Origin: Rhizobiaceae bacterium
GTDB lineage: Bacteria > Pseudomonadota > Alphaproteobacteria > Rhizobiales > Rhizobiaceae
Assembly: GCA_019635775.1 (NCBI GenBank)
Contig: JAHBYU010000022.1
Location: 1 to 46,279 of the forward strand
Length of the DNA: 46,279 nt
Direction of reading: 5' to 3'
Shown piece by piece: positions 30,012-37,630 of the stretch (the first letter of the stretch is position 1; the number at the start of each line of letters is the position of its first letter). The notes beneath the pieces were generated by a model that had not been told where the DNA came from, searched no databases, and saw only the letters and a list, made by a program, of their open reading frames with translations. A program made the position numbers and the translations under genes.

Positions 30012-30737
30012 TCAGGCGGTCTGGCGAGCAGCCGCGCCGGCCGGTATTGTGGCGACCCAGGCGCGCGCAAGCGCCATGCCGGCGGCGTCCGCGGCCGGGC
30101 CATGGCGGGCGGCTTCATCGGAATAGCGCTCCAGCCAGCCCGGTTGCTGCTCGGCCATCACGTCGGAGAACGTATCTCTCCAATGCCGGACGTGGGCCTG
30201 ATCGGCTTCGAAATGGAACTGGATGCCGTAGGCAGCGCGGCCAATGCGGAACGCCTGATTTCTGGCGATCTCGTTGTGGGCGAGATGGGTCGCACCTTCT
30301 GGCAGGGTGAACGTGTCGTCATGCCACTGGAAGATCGGAAAGCTTTGCGGCGCGGCGGCGAGGACGGGATCGTGCGCGCCGTGCTGCGTGCGGGAAACGG
30401 TGCACCAGCCGAATTCGGATGCACCGCCGATGATGTTCTCGCCACCATAGGCGCGTGCAAGCAACTGGCTGCCCAGACATATCCCCATAACCGACCGACC
30501 GCTGTCGCCATAGTCGCGCATCATCGCCAGCAGTTCGGGAAAGTAAGGGCTGCCGGCATCGTCCCGCGCGTTCTGCGGGCCGCCGAGAACCACCAGCGCG
30601 TCGTGGCCTGCGGCGTCGCCGAAGCTGTCGCCCTGATACGGCTTGCGGACGTCCACCTCGGCCCGCACCTCTGCCAGCGCGGTCCCGATCTGGCCAAGGC
30701 CTTCGTCACCGAAATTCTGAACCACAAGCACCCGCAT
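30012..30737 (-). CDS. Class I glutamine amidotransferase-like protein
   Basis: A 241-residue single-domain amidotransferase of the GuaA/YfeJ type. The nucleophile is the cysteine in GICLGSQLLARAYGG and the histidine of the triad is in GIQFHFEAD. No synthetase domain is attached, so it may act alone, for instance in gamma-glutamyl hydrolysis, or with an unlinked partner. The start at 30737 has GGAGCGG before it; an upstream ATG at 30776 would add 13 residues. The substrate is unknown. Confidence 0.85.
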   Translation of the reverse strand: MRVLVVQNFGDEGLGQIGTALAEVRAEVDVRKPYQGDSFGDAAGHDALVVLGGPQNARDDAGSPYFPELLAMMRDYGDSGRSVMGICLGSQLLARAYGGENIIGGASEFGWCTVSRTQHGAHDPVLAAAPQSFPIFQWHDDTFTLPEGATHLAHNEIARNQAFRIGRAAYGIQFHFEADQAHVRHWRDTFSDVMAEQQPGWLERYSDEAARHGPAADAAGMALARAWVATIPAGAAARQTA

Positions 30738-30803
30738 GACCGCTCCGCATGACATGATTTTGCGCAGTGATATCATGGCGCAAAGGCGTGAAGGAAGATC
30801 GCG

Positions 30804-31466
30804 ATGCCCTTGCAGAACCGGGTAGACCCTTTCGGCGAAATCCATGCCGTAGCCGCGCGGGGCCTGTTCACCGGAAATCGCGGGGTCATCCACGATCCCG
30901 CGACAAGGACGCTGACCGGCAGGCGCTGGACAACCCAAGCGTGGATCATCTGCGCATGCGACTACAAGGGGCGCCGGCGCGAGGTCATGGGGCGCAACGC
31001 CCCTGCTGGCGGGGCTGGCTGGACCGAGCTTTTCTTCCTCGACGACGTCACGGCGCTGGCGGCAGGTCACCGCCCCTGCTTCACCTGCCGGCGAGAAGCA
31101 GCGAAGGAATATGCGGCTGCCTTCGGACGGGCTTTCGGGATTGCGAAACCGCGCGCGCCGGATATTGATGCGCGGCTTCATGGCGAGCGGCGCGTGTCAG
31201 GCCGACCGCCGATAGCGCTTGACCGCAAGGCGCTCGCGGCCCTGCCCGACGGCGCGATGGTCAGCCAGGGCCAAAGAGCGTTCGCAAAGCACGGCGAAGC
31301 GCTGAAGGCGTGGTCATTTTCCGGATGGAGCGACGCGGGCGACCACCGGGATCTCGCCCTCGAGCACGTTCGGCTCGTCACGCCGCCAACAACCATTGAG
31401 GTGCTGCAACAAGGCTACAGTCCCGTCTGGCACGAAAGTGCAGCAGGGCGACCGCTCAGTCCGTAA
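30804..31466 (+). CDS. Conserved protein of unknown function with Ada-like cysteine motif
   Basis: A 220-residue protein of a widely found bacterial family with no assigned function as far as I know. It starts MPLQNRVDPFGEIHAV and has a cysteine-containing segment ALAAGHRPCFTCRREAAKEY (about 85-104) that resembles the zinc-binding turn of Ada (AGFRPCKRCRP), plus an earlier pair IICACDY. The rest has no known motif and no membrane segment. It diverges from the amidotransferase gene by 66 bases and runs into the end of the opposing GyrI-like gene by 11 bases. Confidence 0.75.
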   Translation: MPLQNRVDPFGEIHAVAARGLFTGNRGVIHDPATRTLTGRRWTTQAWIICACDYKGRRREVMGRNAPAGGAGWTELFFLDDVTALAAGHRPCFTCRREAAKEYAAAFGRAFGIAKPRAPDIDARLHGERRVSGRPPIALDRKALAALPDGAMVSQGQRAFAKHGEALKAWSFSGWSDAGDHRDLALEHVRLVTPPTTIEVLQQGYSPVWHESAAGRPLSP

Positions 31467-31953
31467 CCTTGATCGCGACCGTCGTCACGAATTCGTTCGC
31501 ACTGACACCGTCTGAGGGGCCTCTTTCGTAGATTTCGAGCCTTGCCGCGAAGCGGTCGCCTTCCGGCGACCCCCTAGCATCCCAGCGCAGGCCCTTATGC
31601 GCCGCCCAGCCGGCCAGGACGGCGTTGACTTCAAAGAGCGCGTCGTAGGGGCCGGTCCAGGCCAGCTCGGCGTAGCGCCCGGCTGGCAGCACGTCGGCTA
31701 CGAGATGGTCCGGTGCGGCGACGCGCTCGGCCACAGGCACGGCGAACTCGATTTCGCACAGGCCCGACATGTCGATCACATCGTATTTGAAGAAGACCGG
31801 ACCTGCAGGCGTCACACCCGCATCTTTCAGCCCTCCGAACAGGACGCCCATGGCTTTATCCACGACCGGCTTCATGTCGCGGAGGGCGAGGCGCTCGCGC
31901 ACCGCAACATAAGGCTGCGGATTGCGCTCGATGATCCGTGGCAGGCTCAGCAT
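31456..31953 (-). CDS. GyrI-like small-molecule-binding domain protein
   Basis: A 165-residue protein built of one GyrI-like (AraC effector-binding) domain. Family segments are MLSLPRIIERNPQPYVAVRE, FFKYDVIDMSGLCEIEFAVP and LPAGRYAELAWTGPYDAL, where the conserved acidic residue binding cationic ligands would lie. It has no DNA-binding part, so it may act as a stand-alone ligand-binding protein. AAGGAGATGTC precedes the ATG at 31953, which sets the start. Confidence 0.85.
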   Translation of the reverse strand: MLSLPRIIERNPQPYVAVRERLALRDMKPVVDKAMGVLFGGLKDAGVTPAGPVFFKYDVIDMSGLCEIEFAVPVAERVAAPDHLVADVLPAGRYAELAWTGPYDALFEVNAVLAGWAAHKGLRWDARGSPEGDRFAARLEIYERGPSDGVSANEFVTTVAIKVTD

Positions 31954-32069
31954 GACATCTCCTTGTCTCGTTGCATCAACCCGAGGACGTTTGCGGAGAC
32001 GCCACGCCGACATTCCGAGGAATATTGGTTTTCCTTGACTGACAGACGCCGACGCAGCATCACCGAGCG

Positions 32070-32804
32070 ATGCGCGCCAACTACACGATGCAACGCCTTT
32101 TCGTGCCCGACGATCTTGCGGCGGGGTCATCGGTGCCGCTTGGGCCGGAGCAGAGCCACTATCTGGCGAATGTGCTGCGCATGGCGCAAGGCGCCCGCCT
32201 GCTTACCTTCAACGGCCGCGACGGCGAGTGGCTGGCCGAGTTGGCGGCGCGGACCAAGAAGTCCATGACATTGACGATCGTGGAGCAGACGCGGCCACAG
32301 CACCCCCTGCCCGACCTCATCTACTGTTTCGCGCCGCTGAAGGTCGGACGCCTGGACTATCTGGTGCAAAAGGCCGTGGAGATGGGCGCGGGCGTGCTAC
32401 AGCCGGTCATCACGCAGCACACGCAGCTTTCGAGGATCGGCACCGACCGCCTGCGCGCCAACGTGATCGAGGCGGCCGAGCAATGCGGCATTCTGGCGGT
32501 TCCCGAAGTGCGCGAGGCGCAGAAATTCTCGTCCCTTCTTGCCGACTGGGAACAGCACAGACGCCTTATCTTCTGCGACGAAAGCGCCGAGACCAACAAT
32601 CCGCTGCCCGCCCTTAAGCTGGTGCAAGAGAAGAAACTCGCATTGCTCGTCGGGCCTGAAGGCGGGTTCTCCGAGGGCGAGCGCAAACAGCTGCGGGACC
32701 TGCCGTTCGTGACGGCTATCCCACTGGGGCCGCGCATATTGCGGGCCGATACGGCCGCTGTCGCGGCCATGGCGGTGATCCAGGCGACGATCGGCGACTG
32801 GTAG
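32070..32804 (+). CDS. rsmE: 16S rRNA (uracil-1498-N3)-methyltransferase
   Basis: SPOUT-class methyltransferase modifying U1498 of 16S rRNA. The 244 residues have an N-terminal PUA-like domain ([24 protein letters not shown]), and the trefoil-knot motifs [13 protein letters not shown] and [16 protein letters not shown] are intact. It is divergent from the GyrI-like gene and is followed by gshA, 145 bases on. Confidence 0.94.
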   Translation: MRANYTMQRLFVPDDLAAGSSVPLGPEQSHYLANVLRMAQGARLLTFNGRDGEWLAELAARTKKSMTLTIVEQTRPQHPLPDLIYCFAPLKVGRLDYLVQKAVEMGAGVLQPVITQHTQLSRIGTDRLRANVIEAAEQCGILAVPEVREAQKFSSLLADWEQHRRLIFCDESAETNNPLPALKLVQEKKLALLVGPEGGFSEGERKQLRDLPFVTAIPLGPRILRADTAAVAAMAVIQATIGDW

Positions 32805-32949
32805 GGCACAATTCGTGTGAGCCGTGGATCAGCAGAATTCGCTTGATCCGCTCCCGCCATTTCGGCCATCAAGCGCGACGGCCATTTCGGGGCCGTTGTT
32901 TGCGCATTCCTCGCCGGGTTTCCGTAAGGGTATGCGTCAGGGGAACTGC

Positions 32950-34323
32950 ATGGCGCGCGACACGACTGATTTCCGGCCGATCGAAAGCATCGACGAACTC
33001 GTGGCGTATCTCGCCGCCGGCAACAAGCCGCGCGACAAGTGGCGGATCGGCACAGAGCACGAGAAATTTCCCTTCTATGTGGACGGCAACGCACCCGTTC
33101 CCTATGGCGGGCAACGGGGCATCCGCGCCATTCTCGAAGGCATGCAGCACAGGCTCGGCTGGGATCCCATCATGGATGCCGGGCGCATCATTGGACTGGT
33201 CGAGCCAACCGGACAGGGTGCGATCTCGCTGGAGCCGGGTGGCCAGTTCGAGCTGTCCGGCGCGCCGCTGGAAACGATCCACCAGACCTGCCGCGAGGGC
33301 AACGCGCATCTTGCGCAGCTGCGCGAAATCGCCGAGCCGCTGGGAATACGCTTCCTCGGACTCGGCGGCAGCCCGAAATGGTCGCTCGCCGATACGCCGG
33401 TGATGCCGAAATCGCGCTACGAGATCATGACGCGCTACATGCCGAAGGTCGGCACCAAGGGCCTCGACATGATGTATCGCACCTGCACCATCCAGGTGAA
33501 CCTCGATTTCGAGAGCGAAGCCGACATGCGGCGCAAGATGCAGGTGTCGCTCAAGCTTCAGCCTCTGGCCACCGCGCTCTTCGCCAACTCGCCCTTTACC
33601 GAGGGCCGCCCCAACGGTCTGCTTTCGTGGCGCGGCGACATCTGGCGCGACACGGACAACCAGCGCTCCGGCCTGCTCGAATTCTGCTTCTCTCCGGATT
33701 TCGGCTTCTTCGACTACGTCGACTGGGCGCTCGACGTGCCGATGTATTTCGTCATCCGCGATGGCGAATATATCGACATGACGCGCTACACGTTCCGCCA
33801 GTTCATGGCGGGCGACGCGCGAGCCGAAGTACCCGACGGCATGGCGACGATCGGCGACTGGGCGAACCACCTCTCGACGCTTTTCCCGGACGTGCGTCTG
33901 AAGCGGTTCCTCGAAATGCGCGGCGCAGACGGCGGGCCGTGGCGGCGCATCTGCGCACTGCCAGCCTTCTGGGTGGGCCTGCTTTATGACGCCGCAGCGC
34001 TCGATGCGGCGGAAGCCATGACCCGCGACTGGTCGTTCGACGAGATCAACACTTTGCGCAACGAGGTGCCCGCAAAGGGAATCCGTGCAGAGTTCCGCGG
34101 CAGGCCGCTGATCGACGTGGCGCGCGAAACCCTTGCGCTCTCGCGACAGGGATTGACCAATCGCGGCCGGAAGAACCGCGACGGCTACGACGAGACCTCG
34201 TTCCTGAGCACGCTGGACGAAGTGGTGTCGCGCGGCACGACCAGCGCGGAGGAGATGCTTAACGCCTTCCACACGCGCTGGGGCAGCGCGATCGAGCCGG
34301 TCTTCCTCGAATACGCCTACTGA
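32950..34323 (+). CDS. gshA: Glutamate-cysteine ligase, plant/alphaproteobacterial type
   Basis: Catalyses the first step of glutathione synthesis, ATP-dependent joining of glutamate and cysteine. The 457-residue length and the motifs WRIGTEHEKFPFY (about 27-39), SLEPGGQFELSGAPL, TCTIQVNLDFESE and GRPNGLLSWRGDIWRDTDN match the alphaproteobacterial/plant family, which differs from the E. coli enzyme. The ATG at 32950 has AGGGGAACTGC before it, and the frame extends upstream without family similarity. The gshB partner is not in the window. Confidence 0.93.
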   Translation: MARDTTDFRPIESIDELVAYLAAGNKPRDKWRIGTEHEKFPFYVDGNAPVPYGGQRGIRAILEGMQHRLGWDPIMDAGRIIGLVEPTGQGAISLEPGGQFELSGAPLETIHQTCREGNAHLAQLREIAEPLGIRFLGLGGSPKWSLADTPVMPKSRYEIMTRYMPKVGTKGLDMMYRTCTIQVNLDFESEADMRRKMQVSLKLQPLATALFANSPFTEGRPNGLLSWRGDIWRDTDNQRSGLLEFCFSPDFGFFDYVDWALDVPMYFVIRDGEYIDMTRYTFRQFMAGDARAEVPDGMATIGDWANHLSTLFPDVRLKRFLEMRGADGGPWRRICALPAFWVGLLYDAAALDAAEAMTRDWSFDEINTLRNEVPAKGIRAEFRGRPLIDVARETLALSRQGLTNRGRKNRDGYDETSFLSTLDEVVSRGTTSAEEMLNAFHTRWGSAIEPVFLEYAY

Positions 34324-34425
34324 CGCCACGGCGACGGATTTGACCCGTCCTCAAATCGACACTTCAATCCGGCACTGAAACGCCCTAGGTTTCGACGGAG
34401 GGCGTCTTTACCGAGGAGGAAGCGG

Positions 34426-35448
34426 ATGAACCTGTTCGAGATGCTGGCCAACGCACAGAACGGCCAGGGCATGGACGCGTTGGCCCGACAATTCGGCCTG
34501 TCCCAGCAGCAGACCCAGGCCGCCGTCGAGGCGCTTCTTCCCGCCTTCAGCCAGGGGCTCAAGCGCAACGCCTCGGATCCCTATGGCGTCGGCGCATTCC
34601 TGAACGCGATCGCGAACGGAAACCACGCGCAGTATTTCCAGGATGTGCAGAACGCATTCTCGCCGCAGGGTATGGCCGACGGAAACGGCATCCTCGGGCA
34701 TCTCTTCGGCTCCAAGGATCTTTCACGGGCGGTTGCGGCGCAGGCCGCGCAGGCAACCGGCATCGGCCAGAACGTGCTGCAGCAGATGCTGCCGGCCATC
34801 GCGGCCATGATCATGGGCGGTCTTTTCAAGCAATCAACGGGACAGATCAATCCGGGCCAGTTCGGCCAGACCCGGCAGGCGGCAGGCTTCGGAGGATCGG
34901 GCAATCCGCTGCAGGAGATCATCGAACAGATGATGCGGCAGGGCGGGATTCCCGGCCAGCAGCAGCCAAGGCAGGCTCCGCAGCAGCCGCAGGCCCAGCA
35001 GCCTCAGGGACAGCCGGTAGATCCGTTCGACAATCCGTTCGGCAAGGTCCTGAAGGATATGTTCGGCGGCGCGATCCCCGGCATGCCAGGCGGCCAGCAG
35101 ACGCAGGAACGACCGCAGCAACGAAGACGCCAGCCCGACCCGGAAACGCAAAACCCTGCTCAGAATCCGTGGGGCGACAATCCGCTCGGCAAGATTTTCG
35201 AGGAAATGCTGGGCGGCGGCCAACAGGCAGACCGCCGCGCGCGGGAAGCGGAGCCGGAAGAGCAACCACGCCAGCGGTCCGGCCAACAGACGGGCCAGCA
35301 GTCGGGCCAGGGCGGGCGCCAGAAGAACCCCTATGACGACCTGTTCGGCGAGATGTTCGAGACCGGGCGCAAGCAGCGCGACGAATACGAGAAGAACATC
35401 GGTTCGATCTTCGACCAGTTCACCCGGGGGATGGACCGCTACCGCTAG
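34426..35448 (+). CDS. DUF937 protein with Gln/Pro-rich C-terminal repeats
   Basis: A 340-residue protein. The N-terminal part (about 1-130) is a DUF937 domain with helical, small-residue-rich segments. The C-terminal half is rich in Gln, Pro, Arg and Gly and carries three related units: PFDNPFGKVLKDMFGG, NPWGDNPLGKIFEEMLGGG and NPYDDLFGEMFETGRKQ. The linear repeats could be binding motifs for one partner. Function unknown. A decayed copy of part of the second unit lies at 41021-41101. GAGGAGGAAG precedes the ATG. Confidence 0.8.
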   Translation: MNLFEMLANAQNGQGMDALARQFGLSQQQTQAAVEALLPAFSQGLKRNASDPYGVGAFLNAIANGNHAQYFQDVQNAFSPQGMADGNGILGHLFGSKDLSRAVAAQAAQATGIGQNVLQQMLPAIAAMIMGGLFKQSTGQINPGQFGQTRQAAGFGGSGNPLQEIIEQMMRQGGIPGQQQPRQAPQQPQAQQPQGQPVDPFDNPFGKVLKDMFGGAIPGMPGGQQTQERPQQRRRQPDPETQNPAQNPWGDNPLGKIFEEMLGGGQQADRRAREAEPEEQPRQRSGQQTGQQSGQGGRQKNPYDDLFGEMFETGRKQRDEYEKNIGSIFDQFTRGMDRYR

Positions 35449-35484
35449 GCAGTCCGGACCGGTCAAGAACCGATCACGCGCCAC

Positions 35485-36108
35485 TCATGCGTCGAGATCG
35501 GCAAGCGCCTTGTCGATGCCGGTCACTTCCATCGCAACCTGCATGACCTGACCGTTGATGAGCGTCAGGCCGACGGTGACCTTGGTCGCCTGCTTCAGGT
35601 CACGCGCCAGCTTCGGCGTCACTTCCATCGAGGCGCGGCAACCCTGTTTCGTTGAGCAGGAAACGAATTCCGCGTTCGACGGCTTGCCCCCTTCGCCGAT
35701 AACGACCGAGACACCCGGCTTGATGAGCACGTCGCCGGGGGTGACGAATTCAGCAAGCAGCTTCCCTTTGGCGTCGCGCCCGAGCAGCCAGATCAGCACC
35801 GTTGCGTTGTTGTTCTGCTTGCTGACCGCGCGAAACTCCGCGCTGCAGGTTTTCTGAGGCATCTCGCCAGCTTCGCGGCAGGATACCGTCCAGCCGCCAT
35901 GCGTTGTGGTGGTCGTGGTCACCGTCGCGCCTTCGGATGGCGTCGCCTGGGCAAGAACGACAGATGCACGGGCAGCGCCACCCAAGTCATTGCCCGGCGC
36001 GCCAAACGGCGAAGCAACAACCGGATTCCAAGCAAACGCTAATGCAACCAGAAAGGTAAATGCCTGGCCTGTTCCGGCCACCAATGCCAAAAATCGAATC
36101 ACGACCAT
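35485..36108 (-). CDS. IalB-family (invasion-associated locus B) protein
   Basis: A 207-residue exported protein. A hydrophobic leader (FLALVAGTGQAFTFLVALAF) and a Thr/Ser-rich segment precede the IalB domain (about 65-200), which shows HGGWTVSCREAGEMPQKTC and VSCSTKQGCRASMEV; the cysteine pairs probably form disulfides. Members are found in Bartonella, Brucella and other rhizobia; in Bartonella the protein assists erythrocyte invasion, and in plant-associated relatives the role is unknown. The ATG is preceded by GAGGGGAGG. It converges with the DUF937 gene. Confidence 0.88.
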   Translation of the reverse strand: MVVIRFLALVAGTGQAFTFLVALAFAWNPVVASPFGAPGNDLGGAARASVVLAQATPSEGATVTTTTTTHGGWTVSCREAGEMPQKTCSAEFRAVSKQNNNATVLIWLLGRDAKGKLLAEFVTPGDVLIKPGVSVVIGEGGKPSNAEFVSCSTKQGCRASMEVTPKLARDLKQATKVTVGLTLINGQVMQVAMEVTGIDKALADLDA

Positions 36109-36389
36109 GCCTCCCCTCGTTTCTCTCCCTCAGCGGCTCTTCCGTAGGAGCAATTTCGAGATGGATCAACAATCGGGCAATAAGCCAAATAGACGGGCAG
36201 ATATATGTATCAATAATGCAACACACCACATGAATCGGAATCGCGAGTCCTAATTGACTGTGAACAAGCTCATGAAAATGTTTGCTTTATTTGAATATTT
36301 ACCAGTCCTCCGCTGACGCCGAACGACCCCTGCCGTCCCTCTTGCGTTTCCTTCACCATCCCTAATACAACTATAGCGGGTCTTGTTTT
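36109..36389. other. AT-rich divergent intergenic region between ialB-like gene and autotransporter
   Basis: About 280 bases, clearly richer in A+T than its neighbours, separating two divergent genes. It must hold the promoters of both. TTGACT near 36252 could be a -35 hexamer for the autotransporter, but no convincing -10 partner is seen. I found no inverted repeat longer than a few bases here. Confidence 0.45.
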
Positions 36390-37577
36390 GTGGAGTTGGG
36401 TAATGGGTGGAGTGCGTGGGGCGCAGCCGCGTGTGGGTGCACGCGGTTGGAAAACGGGCGCCTGTCGGGAGTAATCGGCCGTCACAAGTCGCCGCTGCTG
36501 GCGTGTACGGCGGTTTCGGTTTTCGCCATTGCCGGGCTGATGTCACCGGAGGCCAGCGCAAGCTGCCAGCTGACTACCGGGCCAAGCGGACCAGCCAACA
36601 ACATCTACACCTGCACCGGTTCGTCGAACTCGCCCTCGCCATTCACGGCGCAGGGCGACGGGTTCGCGGTGGGTGTCGGTTCGTATATTTCGCCCCCGAC
36701 ACCGCCAGTCGAGTCCACCGCGACGATCACCGGAAACGGAACCGGTCTGACCGTGGATGCCAAAACCTTCGATGGCGACATCACCATTACGCCAAATTCG
36801 AAGATCGACCTTGCTAACAATAACGGTTTTGATCTTCGACACGGCCTGATCGTCAAAGCCGGAAACAACCCGGTCGGCGGCGTAAACATAAACGTTGATG
36901 GTTTGGTCCGATCCAACGATACCTACAATTTAGGTCTTGCTAGGTCGGGGGCAGACTCACTTCAGCTTGATGGAAAAGCTCAATCGATTTTCACGGTCAA
37001 TGTAAGCAGCGGCGGCAAGATCGGCGGCGGTTCGGGAAGCAACGGCATCAATGTCCTCGACGCCGGTACAGTGACGATTAACAATGCTGGCGCCATAGAA
37101 GCGGGATCTGCGCTCACTCAGATTGCTGTTATTCTGCCTACCCCCACTCAAACAGGAAACGCGATAAAGGTTGGAGATCTTCTTGCAGGTGCCATTGCCG
37201 GAAAGGCCGAGATCAACAACACTGGTACGATCACCGGCAACGGTGGTGAACTCTCGCCGGTCATCTTCATACGAGCGACGGGCGGCGCAAAGATCAACAA
37301 CAACGAAGGCGGCCGGATAGGCGATGACGGCACGGGCTATGACGAGTACGTGCTGGCTTCAGCGGGCAGCGGGGGTAACACCGAGATCAACAACTACGGC
37401 ACGATCAACGGAGCGCTGAACTACGCGCTGGCGACCGGGGATGTCGTATTCAACAACTACAGCAACAACAGCTGGAACACGTCCGGGTTCACGTTCTTCG
37501 GTCTCGGCAACGACACCGAAAACAATGAAGGCGGCACCCCACCACCAGTGGCGCTTTCGCGACCATCAGCTTCCTGA
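36390..37577 (+). CDS. Autotransporter, N-terminal fragment (frameshifted)
   Basis: The 5' part of a large type V secreted protein. A long basic leader is followed by a hydrophobic core (PLLACTAVSVFAIAGLMSPEASA), an extended autotransporter signal peptide with cleavage after ASA. The passenger begins with Asn/Gly-rich beta-helix-type repeats (INNTGTITGNG, INNNEGGRIG, INNYGTING). The frame ends at 37577 after a loss of reading register near CCCC at 37537-37540; adding one C there would join it to the frame that continues to 39919 for a protein of about 1176 residues. The start is a GTG; the correct start is uncertain. Confidence 0.75.
   Translation: MELGNGWSAWGAAACGCTRLENGRLSGVIGRHKSPLLACTAVSVFAIAGLMSPEASASCQLTTGPSGPANNIYTCTGSSNSPSPFTAQGDGFAVGVGSYISPPTPPVESTATITGNGTGLTVDAKTFDGDITITPNSKIDLANNNGFDLRHGLIVKAGNNPVGGVNINVDGLVRSNDTYNLGLARSGADSLQLDGKAQSIFTVNVSSGGKIGGGSGSNGINVLDAGTVTINNAGAIEAGSALTQIAVILPTPTQTGNAIKVGDLLAGAIAGKAEINNTGTITGNGGELSPVIFIRATGGAKINNNEGGRIGDDGTGYDEYVLASAGSGGNTEINNYGTINGALNYALATGDVVFNNYSNNSWNTSGFTFFGLGNDTENNEGGTPPPVALSRPSAS
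37537..37540 (+). other. Frameshift site in autotransporter gene
   Basis: Before this C-run the passenger reads GNDTENNEGGT in one frame; after it the homologous repeat pattern (SGAFATISFLTGNDKV) continues in another. Reading CCCCC instead of CCCC gives GGTPTTSGAFATISFLTGND without interruption. Both halves keep the repeat signature up to the break, so the change is recent or a sequencing error. Confidence 0.75.
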
Positions 37578-37630
37578 CCGGAAACGACAAGGTCATAAAC
37601 CAGGCGAATCTGCTTGGTGGCATCGGCACG

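Noticed and set aside
32869-34329. 486-codon open frame antisense to gshA
   Set aside because: The plus-strand gshA is full length with family motifs, and the antisense product is Arg/His/Val-rich low-complexity sequence typical of shadows.
35093-35330. Gln/Pro-rich tail of the DUF937 protein as a CRISPR-like or tandem DNA repeat
   Set aside because: The repetition is at the protein level, with variable spacing, and the DNA units are not near-identical.
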